DNA of 64,000 nucleotides from Cellulomonas sp. JH27-2 (GCF_014837175.1 NZ_JACYFR010000004.1:124001-188000); one strand, 5' to 3'. Positions 1 to 9,143 are shown, numbered from the stretch's first letter. The notes: a model not told the origin generated them from the sequence alone. Translations and numbers: made by a program.

Positions 1-1
1 G

Positions 2-397
2 GTGCTGGACCGTGCGACGCTGCTGGCCAGCGGGTTGGCCGCCGTCATGCTCGTCGCGGCCGTCCTGCTGATCACCACGACCATCCGCCTGTCCGCGCTG
101 TCGCGTCGCCGCGAGACCGGGATCATGCGGCTCGTCGGCGCGTCCAACGTCTTCATCCAGCTCCCGTTCATGCTCGAAGGTGCGCTGGCCGCGACGGTCG
201 GCTCGCTGCTGGCCGTCGGTGGGCTGTGGCTGGGGGTGGAGTACCTGATCACGGACTGGTTGGGGGCGTCCGTGGGGTGGATCCCGTACGTCACGACGTC
301 CGACGTGCTGACCGTCGCGCCGTTCCTGATCGCGATCGCCATCGTGCTGGCCGCGATCTCCTCCCTCGTCACCCTGCGCCGCTACACGAAGGTGTGA
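2..397 (+). CDS. ftsX: Cell division protein FtsX, C-terminal part (cut by window edge)
   Basis: This is the permease-like subunit of the FtsEX complex, which sits in the membrane at the division site and activates peptidoglycan hydrolases. Only the last 131 codons are present; the 5' end lies left of the window. Three hydrophobic segments are visible at about fragment residues 8-28, 52-75 and 103-124, separated by the basic SRRRETGIMRLVGAS loop typical of FtsX/MacB permeases. It ends two bases before the M23 peptidase gene, an arrangement known from actinobacterial ftsE-ftsX-hydrolase operons, so the two are probably co-transcribed. Confidence 0.93.
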   Translation: MLDRATLLASGLAAVMLVAAVLLITTTIRLSALSRRRETGIMRLVGASNVFIQLPFMLEGALAATVGSLLAVGGLWLGVEYLITDWLGASVGWIPYVTTSDVLTVAPFLIAIAIVLAAISSLVTLRRYTKV

Positions 398-399
398 TC

Positions 400-1806
400 A
401 TGCGTCGTCTTCCCTCCCGCCTGGTCGCGGTCGGCGTCGTCGGTGCCATCGCCGCGACGCTCACGTTCGGCGCGCTCGCGCAGCCCGCGCTCGGCGACTC
501 GATCGACGACAAGACCGCCTCCGCGCAGAAGGAGAAGGCGAAGATCGCGCAGCAGCGCGAGGACGCCGAGGACGCGATGGAGGGCGTCAACGACGACCTG
601 GCCAAGACGTCCGACCGGCTGCTGGAGATCCAGGGTCAGATCCCCGAGGCGCAGCTCAAGCTGGACAAGGCCAACGCGGCGCGGGACAAGGCGCAGCGCG
701 CCGCCCAGCTGACGGCCCAGCGTCTGCAGGACGCCAAGGACCAGAAGGCGACCCTGTCGGACTCGATCGACCAGGACACCGAGCAGGCCACCAAGATGCG
801 CGCCGCGATCGGCCAGATGGCCCGCGAGGCGTACCGCACCGGGGGAGCGGTGTCCGGCGTCGAGGTGGTTCTGGACTCCACGAGCACCGACGACTTCGTC
901 GAGCGCTACGGCATGATGACGACCGCGTTGCGGGCGCAGGGACAGGTGCTCGACGAGCTCAAGGAGTCGGAGTCGACGGGCAAGAACGCCCAGGTACGGC
1001 TCTCGGCGGTGCAGGACCGGATCGCCGAGCTCGACGCACAGGCGAAGAAGCAGTACGCGGACGCGAAGACCTCCGCCGATGCGGCAGCGAAGGCGCGCAA
1101 GGAGCTGGACGACCTCGTGGCCGAGCAGAAGCAGAAGCAGGCTGACCTCGAGTCGAAGAAGGCCGAGATCGCTGACCAGCTCAAGAAGGCCGACCAGGAG
1201 CAGGCCAAGGTCGAGACCGAGCTGAAGCAGCTCGCGTCGCAGGCCAAGGCGCGCGACGCGGAGATCGCCCGCAAGAAGGCGGAAGCCGCGAAGAAGAAGG
1301 CGGCGGCGGCGAAGAAGGCAGCCGAGGAGGCGAAGAAGAACGGCAAGCCCGCTCCGCCGGCGTCCAACTCGAACTCGAACAGCAAGCCGCTGACCGGCGC
1401 GATCTTCAGCAACCCGACGAGCGTCAGCCCCATCCACGTGACCTCCGAGTACGGGATGCGGTTCCACCCGATCCTGCACTACTGGCGTCTGCACGCCGGG
1501 ATCGACCTGCGCACCTGGTGCAACACCAAGGTCTACGCGGCGCGCGACGGCATCGTCCTGTGGTCGAAGTACCGCTACGGGTTCGGCAACCAGGTGATGA
1601 TCGACAGCGGCAGCTACCAGGGCAAGTCGCTGCAGGAGAGCTACAACCACCTGACGCGCGGCGTGGTGCACTCCGGGGAGTTCGTCGAACGGGGTGACCT
1701 CATCGGCTACTCCGGCAACACCGGGACGTCGGCGGCCTGCCACCTCCACTTCGAGGTGTACGTGAACGGCTCGACGGTGAACCCGCGCCCGCTGCTGGGC
1801 TTGTGA
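400..1806 (+). CDS. M23 family metallopeptidase with long coiled coil (FtsEX-linked murein hydrolase)
   Basis: This is a predicted secreted peptidoglycan endopeptidase of 468 residues. A signal peptide ending near ALGDS (about residue 30) is followed by a long Lys/Glu/Ala-rich coiled coil (about 30-330), a short Pro/Ser/Asn linker and a C-terminal M23 (LytM) domain (about 345-468). The domain keeps the zinc ligand motifs HAGID and HLHFE. Coiled coil plus M23 directly after ftsX is the EnvC/RipC-like plan, in which FtsEX gates hydrolase activity through the coiled coil. The ATG at 400 lies 2 bp after the ftsX stop; a longer reading in the same frame would overlap ftsX and lacks a signal peptide. 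Confidence 0.93.
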   Translation: MRRLPSRLVAVGVVGAIAATLTFGALAQPALGDSIDDKTASAQKEKAKIAQQREDAEDAMEGVNDDLAKTSDRLLEIQGQIPEAQLKLDKANAARDKAQRAAQLTAQRLQDAKDQKATLSDSIDQDTEQATKMRAAIGQMAREAYRTGGAVSGVEVVLDSTSTDDFVERYGMMTTALRAQGQVLDELKESESTGKNAQVRLSAVQDRIAELDAQAKKQYADAKTSADAAAKARKELDDLVAEQKQKQADLESKKAEIADQLKKADQEQAKVETELKQLASQAKARDAEIARKKAEAAKKKAAAAKKAAEEAKKNGKPAPPASNSNSNSKPLTGAIFSNPTSVSPIHVTSEYGMRFHPILHYWRLHAGIDLRTWCNTKVYAARDGIVLWSKYRYGFGNQVMIDSGSYQGKSLQESYNHLTRGVVHSGEFVERGDLIGYSGNTGTSAACHLHFEVYVNGSTVNPRPLLGL

Positions 1807-1888
1807 TTTCCCGTTCGTCGCACGACGAGGCCCGGGTAGGCTCGTCGGCTGGTGCGTGAACGTCGCGCGCCGCGAAGGGATGCACACG

Positions 1889-2359
1889 ATGGCCAAGGAA
1901 GTCGGGCGCAAGCTCATCGCCTCCAACCGCAAGGCGCGCCACGACTACACGATCGAGGACGTCTTCGAGGCGGGCATCGTGCTGTCCGGGACCGAGGTCA
2001 AGGCGCTGCGCATGGGTCGCGCGTCGCTGATTGACGGGTTCTGCGAGGTCGACGGCCACGAGCTGTGGCTGCACGGCGTCCACATCCCCGAGTACTCGCA
2101 GGGGACGTGGACCAACCACGCGCCGCGTCGCAAGCGCAAGCTGCTGCTGCACCGCGAGGAGATCGATCGGCTCGAGGCCAAGACGCGCGAGAAGGGGCAG
2201 ACGATCGTCCCGCTGTCGCTGTACTTCCTGGACGGCCGCGCCAAGCTGGAGATCGCGCTGGCCCGCGGCAAGCGCGAGTACGACAAGCGCCAGGCCCTGC
2301 GCGAGCGGCAGGACAACATGGAGGCGGTCAAGGCCATGCGGGAGAAGCGCGACCGCTGA
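1889..2359 (+). CDS. smpB: SsrA-binding protein SmpB
   Basis: SmpB binds tmRNA and delivers it to stalled ribosomes for trans-translation. The 156-residue product shows the conserved N-terminal NRKARHDY and [16 protein letters not shown] blocks, the [11 protein letters not shown] segment and the basic tail ending in REKRDR. The ATG at 1889 was chosen because GAAGGG lies 9 bases upstream and it gives the usual family length; an in-frame ATG at 1880 abuts that Shine-Dalgarno sequence. The partner RNA, ssrA, lies 3.9 kb downstream, separated by three unrelated genes. Confidence 0.97.
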   Translation: MAKEVGRKLIASNRKARHDYTIEDVFEAGIVLSGTEVKALRMGRASLIDGFCEVDGHELWLHGVHIPEYSQGTWTNHAPRRKRKLLLHREEIDRLEAKTREKGQTIVPLSLYFLDGRAKLEIALARGKREYDKRQALRERQDNMEAVKAMREKRDR

Positions 2360-2436
2360 GGTCCTTCCCCCGGGGGCTCCACTTCCGATACCTTTCCTTT
2401 ACTCAACCTTTGGGTGTTCGCTGAGAGGGGTCGGAG

Positions 2437-3750
2437 ATGGCCTGGTGGGCGCGGGGTATCGGAGCGGTGATGGTGGGGGCGGGCGTCCTGGCGCCGTCGG
2501 CAGCGATGGCCGACGACGGGACGGCGGCGGCGCGGTCGATCCCGCACTATGCGGAGACAGTGGTGCTGGAGGCGGACGGCACGGCGCACGTGACCGTCGA
2601 TTTGACGTTCGACTTCGGCGGCGAGCCCGGGCACGGTCCGTTCCTGACCGTGCCCGAGCAGGAGCCCACCGACGACGGCCGGACCCGTGCGTACGAGGTC
2701 TCGAACGTCACCGCGGCCAGCCCCAGCGGTGCGCCCGCGGACGTCCAGGTGGACGACGACGGGCAGACGGCGACCATCCGTGTCGGCGACCCGGACGTCG
2801 GCGACGTCGACGGCGTCCAGACGTACCGCATCGGCTACGACGTCTCCGACCTGGTCGACCCGGACGCCACCACCGGCGACGGCGACCAGCTCTACTGGGA
2901 CGCGATCGGGACCGCGTGGCAGGTACCGCTGGGGGACGTCAGCATCGACGTCTCGGGCCCGGCCGACGTCGAGCGCGTGGAGTGCTTCGCCGGGACCTCG
3001 GGATCAACCGAGGCGTGCGACGCGGCCGACCAGGTGGGCGGGCACGCCGTCTTCCACCAGGCGTCCGTCGAGCCCGGGGACGGTCTCACGGTCGCCGTGG
3101 GCTGGCCTGCCGCGACGTTCCCGGACGCCTCGCCGGTGTTCGTCGGCGACCAGGCCGACGACGGGTCCGCGGCCTCGTCCGTCGACGGCGGCGGCTCGGA
3201 CATCGACGACGACCTGGCACAACAGCTCATCGACGGGGGGATGTCGGGCTACGACGACGGTGAGATGCCCGGCAGCACGTTCTTCGGGCTCGGAGCCGGC
3301 GGTCTCGTCGCGCTGCTCGTCGGCGGATTCGTGCTGATCGCGATCCTCGCCGTGCGGCGCTCGTCGCGCCCCGGTGCGAAGCCGGAGCAGCCGCCCGCCG
3401 AGGTGCACGAGCTCGCCCGACGCGGCTACCTGCGCATCGACCGCACGAAGTCCGCCGGGCAGGTCTCGACTCTGGACTGGAACCTGGTCCCGCTGCGGCC
3501 GGCGGACGGCAGCCTGAGCTCGCGCGAGCGCGCCTGGTACCTGGCCCTGTTCGGCGCCGGCATGGTGCCGGTCGCGTGGAGCAACGCGACCATGCCGCCC
3601 ATCGCGATGCAGGGCTTCTGGGCCGGGAGCGGCGGCTCGTCCGGCGCCGGGTTCGGCGGCGGCGGCGCGGGCGTGAGCGGGGGAGGTGGCTTCTCCGGCG
3701 GAGGCAGCGTCGGTGGAGGCGACGGTGGCGGGGGAGGCGGCGGCTGGTGA
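2437..3750 (+). CDS. DUF2207 domain membrane protein
   Basis: The 437-residue protein has a signal peptide (residues 1-25, ending SAAMA), an extracellular beta-rich domain (about 30-260), one transmembrane helix (about 287-310, FGLGAGGLVALLVGGFVLIA) and a cytoplasmic part with PPAEVHELARRGYLRI, the hallmark of DUF2207 proteins. It ends in a glycine-rich tail finishing GGW, also usual for the family. The molecular function of DUF2207 is unknown. A good Shine-Dalgarno (GAGAGGGGTCGGAG) precedes the ATG. The C-terminal region after the helix is short compared with many members. Confidence 0.85.
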   Translation: MAWWARGIGAVMVGAGVLAPSAAMADDGTAAARSIPHYAETVVLEADGTAHVTVDLTFDFGGEPGHGPFLTVPEQEPTDDGRTRAYEVSNVTAASPSGAPADVQVDDDGQTATIRVGDPDVGDVDGVQTYRIGYDVSDLVDPDATTGDGDQLYWDAIGTAWQVPLGDVSIDVSGPADVERVECFAGTSGSTEACDAADQVGGHAVFHQASVEPGDGLTVAVGWPAATFPDASPVFVGDQADDGSAASSVDGGGSDIDDDLAQQLIDGGMSGYDDGEMPGSTFFGLGAGGLVALLVGGFVLIAILAVRRSSRPGAKPEQPPAEVHELARRGYLRIDRTKSAGQVSTLDWNLVPLRPADGSLSSRERAWYLALFGAGMVPVAWSNATMPPIAMQGFWAGSGGSSGAGFGGGGAGVSGGGGFSGGGSVGGGDGGGGGGGW

Positions 3751-3781
3751 GCCGGCGGGCCGTGAGCGGGGTGACCCGGTC

Positions 3782-3943
3782 ATGATCGTCATCATGCTGG
3801 TCATCGTCGTGGCGACCCTCGCGGTGCTCACGCGGCGTGGCTTCGGGGTAGACGGCTTCTTCGGCGACGACGGCGGTGGAGACGGCGGCGACGGAGGGTC
3901 GGACGGCGGCGGTGGTGGGGACGGAGGCGGTGGCGGGGACTGA
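3782..3943 (+). CDS. Small membrane protein with Gly/Asp-rich tail
   Basis: This is a 53-residue reading frame with one N-terminal hydrophobic helix (MIVIMLVIVVATLAVLT) and a tail made almost wholly of glycine, aspartate and serine. I do not recognise a family. The tail resembles the glycine-rich end of the DUF2207 protein 31 bp upstream, so it may be a co-transcribed partner or a fragment of a duplicated end. It stops immediately next to the stop of the convergent ligase gene (3944). The ribosome site is only moderate (GAGCGGGG), so the start is uncertain. Confidence 0.5.
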   Translation: MIVIMLVIVVATLAVLTRRGFGVDGFFGDDGGGDGGDGGSDGGGGGDGGGGGD

Positions 3944-4999
3944 TCAGCGCAGGATGTCGGCGAGGTCGAAGCTCACCGGCTCCTCGAGCTGTGCGTAGGT
4001 GCAGGTCTCCGCGTCGCGGTCCGTCCGCCAGCGACGGAACTGGGTGGTGTGCCGGAAGCGGTCGCCCTCCATGTGGTCGTAGGCGACCTCGACCACCAGG
4101 TCGGGGCGCAACGGCACGAAGCTGAGGTCCTTGCCGGCGTTCCACCGGCTCACGCTGCCGGGCATCCGGTTGCCGGCGTGCGCCTCCTGGTCGGCCCACC
4201 GGCCCCACGGGTGCTCGGCAAAGTCGACCACCAGCGGGGCGAGCTGCTCGACGAGCTCGGCCCGCCGGGCCATCGGGAACGACGCGACGACGCCCACGTG
4301 CTGCAGGCGCCCGTCGTCGGTGTACAGGCCCAGCAGCAGCGAGCCGACGATGTTCCCGCTCTTGTGCTTGCGGTACCCGGCGACCACGCAGTCGGCGGTC
4401 CGCTCGTGCTTGACCTTGAACATCGCGCGCTTGTCGGGCTGGTACGTGCCGTCGACGGGCTTCGCGACGACGCCGTCGAGGCCGGCCCCCTCGAACTGCG
4501 TGAACCAGCGCTGCGCCTCGTCGAGGTCGCTCGTCGCGGGCGTGACGTGCACGGGCGCCTTCGCGTCGGCGAGGGCCTCGACGAGGCGTCGTCGGCGCTC
4601 CGCGAACGGCGTCTGCGTGAGGTCGTCGTCGCCCAGGGCCAGGACGTCGAACGCGACAAAGCTCGCCGGCGTCTGCCCGGAGAGCAGCTTCACGCGGCTC
4701 GCCGCCGGGTGGATGCGCTGCTGCAGAGCCTCGAAGTCGAGCCGGTCGCCCGTGACCACGACGATCTCCCCGTCCAGGACGCACCGGTCCGGGGTGTTCG
4801 CCTTGATCGCCTCGACCACCTCGGGGAAGTAGCGCGTCATCGGCTTCTCGTTGCGGCTGCCGAGCTCCACCTCGTCGCCGTCGCGGAACACGATGGTGCG
4901 AAAACCGTCCCACTTGGGTTCCACGTGCCCCACGTCGGGGATGTCCTTGACGGACTTGGCGAGCATCGGGGCAACCGGCGGCATCACGGGCAGGTCCAT
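3944..4999 (-). CDS. ligC: ATP-dependent DNA ligase (LigC type)
   Basis: This 351-residue protein seals nicked DNA using ATP through a covalent lysyl-AMP intermediate. The nucleotidyltransferase motif I is KWDG (Lys29 the adenylated residue), followed by RNEKPMTRYFP (motif Ia region), VLDGEIVV (motif III), a VDGVVAKPV-like motif IV (GLDGVVAKP) and FKVKHERTADCVV (motif V), then an OB-fold. Length and the opening MPPVAPMLAKSV match mycobacterial LigC-type ligases; no polymerase or phosphoesterase domain is fused, so it is not LigD. Start at 4999 is preferred; an ATG at 4984 is possible. Confidence 0.92.
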   Translation of the reverse strand: MDLPVMPPVAPMLAKSVKDIPDVGHVEPKWDGFRTIVFRDGDEVELGSRNEKPMTRYFPEVVEAIKANTPDRCVLDGEIVVVTGDRLDFEALQQRIHPAASRVKLLSGQTPASFVAFDVLALGDDDLTQTPFAERRRRLVEALADAKAPVHVTPATSDLDEAQRWFTQFEGAGLDGVVAKPVDGTYQPDKRAMFKVKHERTADCVVAGYRKHKSGNIVGSLLLGLYTDDGRLQHVGVVASFPMARRAELVEQLAPLVVDFAEHPWGRWADQEAHAGNRMPGSVSRWNAGKDLSFVPLRPDLVVEVAYDHMEGDRFRHTTQFRRWRTDRDAETCTYAQLEEPVSFDLADILR

Positions 5000-5122
5000 G
5001 TACCCATAGTGCCCGCACGCACCCACAGGTGAACCACGGGAAGACCACAGAGGTTTCGCCGGTGGGCGCACTTGTCTGTACTCGTCGGCACCGCACGGGG
5101 GCCGCGTGAGGAGGGCAGGACC

Positions 5123-6193
5123 ATGGACGACGACCAGACGCAGACGCCCACGGACGCGCCGGACGGCGTCCAGCCATCCCACGCGGTGACCGGGGTTGAG
5201 GGGCCCGAGGTGTTGACTGCACCGGCCGGGGGTACCGCAGTGCCCCCGGCCGAGGGCGCCGCCCGCCCGCGGCGGAGGGTCGCGATCGGTGCGGCGCTCG
5301 TGGTCGGGATGGCCGTCGGAGGAGGTGGGACGGCCGCCGCGCTCGGGCGCACTCCGAGCGCGGCGGCCGCCGGTTCCACCACGGAGCCCGTCACGACGCC
5401 CGTCGAGGCGCCGTCGTGGCCCGGGCTGTCGGCGGTGCCGTCGACCCCGCGCGGGTCGTCGGGCGAGTCGTCGCAGGAGGGATCCGCCGACGGCGGGACG
5501 GGGTACGGCGGCGCGCCCGACGACTCGTCGGGCGAGCTGCAGGACGGCACGGGAGCATCGGGGACCACCGGCACGACGGTCGCGACGGGCGACGCCGCCG
5601 AGGGCGTGGTGACCGTCGCCGCGCTGGTCTCGGAGAACGGGATGCAGGGCGTCTCGGCCGGCACCGGCATGGTGCTGACGTCGGACGGCATCGTCCTGAC
5701 CAACAACCACGTCGTCGAGGGCGCGACCGCCGTCCAGGTCACGGACCCGACCACGGGCACGACCTACGACGCGACGGTCGTCGCGACCGACGCCCGCGCC
5801 GACGTCGCCGTCCTGCAGCTCACCGACGCGTCCGACCTGGCCACGGTCACGCTCGACGACGACTCCGGCGCGGCCGTCGGCGACGACGTCACGTCGGTCG
5901 GCAACGCCGAGGGCCAGGGAACGCTGATGGCTGCGTCGGGCGCGGTCGTCGCGCTCGACCAGACCATCACCACGCAGACGGAGACCGTCGGCGACCTGTT
6001 CGCGTTCTCCGCAGGCGTGGTCGAGGGCGACTCCGGCGGCCCGGTGTACGACGACGAGGGCGAGGTGGTCGGCATGACCACGGCCGTCTCGACGAACGGC
6101 GTGCAGACGATCGCCTACGCGATCGACATCCAGGACGCGATGGCCGTCGCCGTCCAGCTGGACCCGGCCCTGTCGTCGTCGGACGCCGTCTGA
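5123..6193 (+). CDS. Membrane-anchored trypsin-like serine protease (HtrA-like, no PDZ)
   Basis: The 356-residue protein has a cytoplasmic Pro/Asp-rich head, one transmembrane helix (about 52-75, RRRVAIGAALVVGMAVGGGG), a Ser/Gly/Thr-rich linker and an S1C protease domain. The catalytic triad is visible: His196 in NNHVVEG, Asp227 in RADVAVLQL and Ser304 in GDSGGP. Unlike classical HtrA/DegP proteins it ends soon after the protease domain and has no PDZ domain. A strong Shine-Dalgarno (GAGGAGGGCAGGA) sets the ATG at 5123. It probably acts outside the cell membrane in protein quality control, but its substrate is unknown. Confidence 0.9.
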   Translation: MDDDQTQTPTDAPDGVQPSHAVTGVEGPEVLTAPAGGTAVPPAEGAARPRRRVAIGAALVVGMAVGGGGTAAALGRTPSAAAAGSTTEPVTTPVEAPSWPGLSAVPSTPRGSSGESSQEGSADGGTGYGGAPDDSSGELQDGTGASGTTGTTVATGDAAEGVVTVAALVSENGMQGVSAGTGMVLTSDGIVLTNNHVVEGATAVQVTDPTTGTTYDATVVATDARADVAVLQLTDASDLATVTLDDDSGAAVGDDVTSVGNAEGQGTLMAASGAVVALDQTITTQTETVGDLFAFSAGVVEGDSGGPVYDDEGEVVGMTTAVSTNGVQTIAYAIDIQDAMAVAVQLDPALSSSDAV

Positions 6194-6240
6194 CGGGAAT
6201 CAGGTGGGGGCGGGGCCGGTTGAGCCTGTAGTGTGAGCCA

Positions 6241-6256
6241 CGGTCCCTCGGGACCG
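6241..6256 (+). other. Short hairpin upstream of ssrA
   Basis: CGGTCC-CTCG-GGACCG is a perfect 6-bp stem with a 4-base loop between the protease stop and the tmRNA. It could end the protease transcript or lie in the tmRNA 5' leader; the sequence does not decide. Confidence 0.4.
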
Positions 6257-6272
6257 GTTGACAACTGCACAT

Positions 6273-6639
6273 GGGGGTGATCGGTTTCGACGGTGATCGT
6301 CGAGCCAGGAGAAGCGGGTCGAGGACGCACGGTTATCTCGATAACGATCCGTGCAAACCAATAGGTGCCGATTCCAAGCGCACCGACTTCGCCCTCGCCG
6401 CCTGAGCGAGCCCCGAAGTCCGTTGGCCTGAGTACGCTCTCGACTCAGTAACCAGCGTCATCTAGAGAGCCACTGCTGATCGTCATCGTCGGTGTGACGG
6501 TCGGGACTTCTAGCCGACTGAGCCCGTCCACCTTCCTGTCCGCGGGAGGGGTGGGGGCCGAGAAAATCCATCGCGGACTGCACCCGGAGAAGCCCTGGTT
6601 CCACGTCATCGGACGCGGGTTCGATTCCCGCCACCTCCA
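6273..6639 (+). ncRNA. ssrA: Transfer-messenger RNA (tmRNA)
   Basis: This is a one-piece tmRNA used with SmpB to rescue stalled ribosomes. The 5' end GGGGGTGATCGGTTTCGAC and the 3' end GGTTCGATTCCCGCCACCTCC form the tRNA-like acceptor and T arm: GGGGGTG (6273-6279) pairs with CACCTCC (6632-6638), with one G-U pair, leaving A6639 as discriminator. The tag reading frame runs 6367-6405 and encodes ADSKRTDFALAA followed by TGA, a typical actinobacterial proteolysis tag. CCA is not encoded (CAA follows) and must be added after transcription. Confidence 0.97.
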
Positions 6640-6667
6640 CAACGCTGACCTGCGGGTCGTGTCGATC

Positions 6668-6707
6668 AGAAGAGAAGCCATCCGAGGCAACGGATGGCTT
6701 CTCTTCT
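6668..6707 (+). terminator. Rho-independent-type terminator of ssrA
   Basis: A perfect 17-bp stem (6668-6684 with 6691-6707) closes a 6-base loop AGGCAA, 28 bases after the tmRNA. There is only a short T-rich stretch, as is usual in high-G+C genomes. Confidence 0.9.
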
Positions 6708-7374
6708 GCGTGTGGCCCCCTTCCGAGAGCCGCGCGTTCGCGCGCTGTCGGGAAAGCCGGTGACCGGTCGGCAGGCGAGCTTGACGTACAACGCTTAGCG
6801 TCACGCGGTCGTCGCTCGACAGCTCATCGAGGCCGCCGGCGGCTCTGCCATGGAATGCACTCGCATCGCCGCTCGTGCGGCTGACGGCGTGATCCTGAAG
6901 CGCGTCGATCGGCTCACTTCGTTGAGCGCGGGCGCGAGCGACGGCCTCAACAGCCAACTACGCAAGTCGCTGGGCTGTCTATAACCATCGGAACGGCGGG
7001 CAGAGTTCCTTGCGCCACCGCTTGCATCCGCCAGCTCGTTCGGCCGCCGCATCTCACGCACCTCCTGCTCGACCTCGAGCTCCCGGGCGTTGTCCGACGT
7101 GGTCGCGCCAAGGGTATTCCCGTCGTCGATGTCAGCCTGCCGCAACCACAGCCGCACCGACCCGATCTCGTAGCCGAGCTGGTTCGCGACCCGATGGACG
7201 GGCCCGTAACGGTGCCCAACTCGGCCCGCAGCGTGCGGGCCACCCGGACTGCGGCGTGTTCTTGTCCTGCGAATGCCGACTCGTGGTCGGCTCGCCGCGC
7301 GACGGATTCTGCGGCATGGCTCCATTGAACTTGCCGCTCCGCTCTACACCGCTTGCGGCGACTACACCCGTACG
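6708..7374. other. Decayed region at the left edge of the ssrA island
   Basis: No intact gene is seen in these 667 bases. The part at 7030-7330 is a broken IS3-type transposase OrfA (listed separately). The stretch 6780-6970 reads open in places on both strands but matches nothing I recognise and has no ribosome site. The base composition and lack of frame continuity fit old mobile DNA left beside an integration site. Confidence 0.6.
7030..7330 (-). pseudogene. IS3-family transposase OrfA remnant
   Basis: Reading the minus strand, 7190 to 7032 translates to VANQLGYEIGSVRLWLRQAD, then IDDGN, TLGATTSDNARELE and VREMRRPNEL. This is the helix-turn-helix and leucine-zipper layout of IS3-family OrfA proteins (G-I-G-x-x-L-R-x-W-V-R-Q-A-E-I-D-x-G). 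The preceding part (AVRVARTLRAELGTVTG) continues in another frame at about 7330-7205, so at least one frameshift separates them. No OrfB follows and no terminal inverted repeats were found. It is therefore a dead fragment marking past transposon activity next to ssrA. Confidence 0.75.
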
Positions 7375-8640
7375 ATGCAGTGCATGCCCGCAGCCGACGA
7401 ACCCGCCGCCTTTGCACCAGACGAGCTGACCAACTCGACCAGAGACAACGCTGCGGCCGGCCAAGGAGACCAGGCTCCGCTGACGGAGGGGGCGGATGAC
7501 GACTTAACCGCGTCCGCCGACGCAGACTCGGGCGCCGAGGGGGAGGGTGGGGAGCCTGAGGGCCTCACTGCCGACGAGAGTGAGGATCTCGTCACAGCGG
7601 AGCCAGACTCCCCTCCCGTGACCTATTCCGGCCAGGACTTCGACGTCGCCGGTCTGGTGCACCGCCTGAATCGCAACGACATCCTTGTTCCGATCTTTGG
7701 TCATAATGACGACCGCATCACGTCTGCGGGCTTCCAGCGGTCGTTCGTTTGGAACCGGCCACAGATGGATCGCTTCATTGAGTCATTACTTCTGGGTTAC
7801 CCAATTCCTGGAATCTTTCTTATCAGGCAAGTCGATCGACGCTACCTCGTTCTGGATGGACAGCAGCGACTGCGGACGCTCCAACACTTTTACAGCGGAA
7901 TCTATGACGGGAAAGAGTTCGCTCTTCGAAATGTCTCGGAGCGCCTGCGCGGGCTCACGTATAGGACCCTCGATGGCGAGCAACGACGACTCATCGACGA
8001 CGCTTTTATACAGGCAACGATTGTTTCATCCGACGGTAGCGTTCAGGCGCTCGACTCCATATATAAGATCTTTGAGCGCTTGAACGCAGGAGGCACGCAA
8101 CTGACCGCCCACGAGATCAGGGTGGCACTGTTCGCGGGGCCATTCATCGACTTCCTGGATCGTTTGAACTCCGATGTGGCGTGGCGCGCGCTCTATGGCA
8201 AGAGGTCACCGCGCGTGAGGGACCAGGAACTCGTCCTTCGAATCGTCGCTCTCTACCTAAACGCTGCTTCATATAGGCGGCCGTTAAAGAGCTTTCTCAA
8301 CGCGTTCGCTCAGGCAAATCGCGACATGACCAGCCTTGGCGCCGACACATTGGCGGACCGGTTTGGGACGGCCGTATTGATGGTAGCCGGCACGGCGGGG
8401 CGTGATGGCATTCGCTTCCAGAGCGCTCAGATCAATTCCGCGCTCGCAGAAGCGATCATAGTCGGGCTCATGCGCCGCCTTGACCAGAGGACATCTCCTG
8501 ATCCCGAGCGGATCGCAGAAGCAATTGCCTCCCTTAAGGCAAATCCAGCCCTACAGGATGCGATCACACGCGCGACAGCCGATGAAGAGAACGTTCGCGC
8601 TCGGCTGGAAATCGCCACAGCGGCCTTTGCAGGGATCTAG
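7375..8640 (+). CDS. DUF262 domain protein (GmrS/ParB-like fold)
   Basis: The 421-residue protein has an acidic, low-complexity N-terminus (1-80) and a DUF262 domain (about 85-330) with QRSFVWNRPQMDRFIESLL, the LGYPIP motif and DGQQR (Asp161-Arg165 from this start), the ParB/sulfiredoxin-like nucleotide-binding signature also found in the GmrS half of type IV restriction enzymes. The DUF1524 HNH nuclease half of GmrSD is missing. Codon use (many ATA, TTA, AAT, TAT codons) is clearly unlike the surrounding chromosome, which points to transfer. Two bases separate it from the HEPN gene, so they form an operon. Start could be 7375 or 7384; no clear ribosome site is seen. Confidence 0.85.
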   Translation: MQCMPAADEPAAFAPDELTNSTRDNAAAGQGDQAPLTEGADDDLTASADADSGAEGEGGEPEGLTADESEDLVTAEPDSPPVTYSGQDFDVAGLVHRLNRNDILVPIFGHNDDRITSAGFQRSFVWNRPQMDRFIESLLLGYPIPGIFLIRQVDRRYLVLDGQQRLRTLQHFYSGIYDGKEFALRNVSERLRGLTYRTLDGEQRRLIDDAFIQATIVSSDGSVQALDSIYKIFERLNAGGTQLTAHEIRVALFAGPFIDFLDRLNSDVAWRALYGKRSPRVRDQELVLRIVALYLNAASYRRPLKSFLNAFAQANRDMTSLGADTLADRFGTAVLMVAGTAGRDGIRFQSAQINSALAEAIIVGLMRRLDQRTSPDPERIAEAIASLKANPALQDAITRATADEENVRARLEIATAAFAGI

Positions 8641-8642
8641 GC

Positions 8643-9143
8643 GTGTGGACTGGACCATGGCCGTCGCTGGAGATTAACCAACTGGACAATTCGCTCAAGC
8701 TCGTTGAGGCCCTCGTCCGCACTCCTGAGCGTGGTCGTCCTGATGAGGTGACGGCTGCCCTGGCCCGCTTCCTGGTGGTGAGGACGTGTGGTTACCTAGA
8801 GCAGGTCGTCGAGGTGTGCTGCCGGTCCTTGATCGCAAGCAAGTCCGCTCCCGTCATCGCGTCGTTCGGCGGTAGCTGGCTAGGTCGCGGCACCAATCCC
8901 GCTCCGGAGAAGCTCGCCGTGCTTGCGGGTCGGTTCAGCCGACCATGGGCAGACGAGCTGGACGAGTTGCTCAATCGGGATGACCAGAGACTCAGGCGCG
9001 AGATCGCGTTGCTCGTCGACCGGCGGAACAAGATCGCGCATGGGCTGAGTGAAGGCATCGGCTCGAGGAAGGCGCTCGATCTACTTGATCCCGCTCGGGA
9101 GGTTGCTGACTGGTTTATCCTTCGTCTAGACCCGCGCAGCTGA
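8643..9143 (+). CDS. HEPN domain protein (RiboL-PSP-HEPN-like)
   Basis: This 166-residue, mostly helical protein carries the HEPN ribonuclease signature R-x4-H as RNKIAH (Arg128, His133) near its C-terminus. Such HEPN proteins are commonly paired with DUF262 partners, and the GTG start here lies 2 bp after the DUF262 stop with no ATG in frame nearby. HEPN proteins often act as RNases in toxin-antitoxin or anti-phage systems; that role is inference here. The family assignment (RiboL-PSP/MAE_28990-like) is from the general pattern, the Rx4H motif is seen directly. Confidence 0.78.
   Translation: MWTGPWPSLEINQLDNSLKLVEALVRTPERGRPDEVTAALARFLVVRTCGYLEQVVEVCCRSLIASKSAPVIASFGGSWLGRGTNPAPEKLAVLAGRFSRPWADELDELLNRDDQRLRREIALLVDRRNKIAHGLSEGIGSRKALDLLDPAREVADWFILRLDPRS

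Noticed and set aside
3686-3781. Longer N-terminus for the 53-residue membrane protein
   Set aside because: It would overlap the glycine-rich end of the DUF2207 gene and put polar low-complexity sequence before the membrane helix.
6258-6263. TTGACA as -35 box of ssrA
   Set aside because: It lies only 10 bases before the mature 5' end, too close for a -35 element; no matching -10 box follows.
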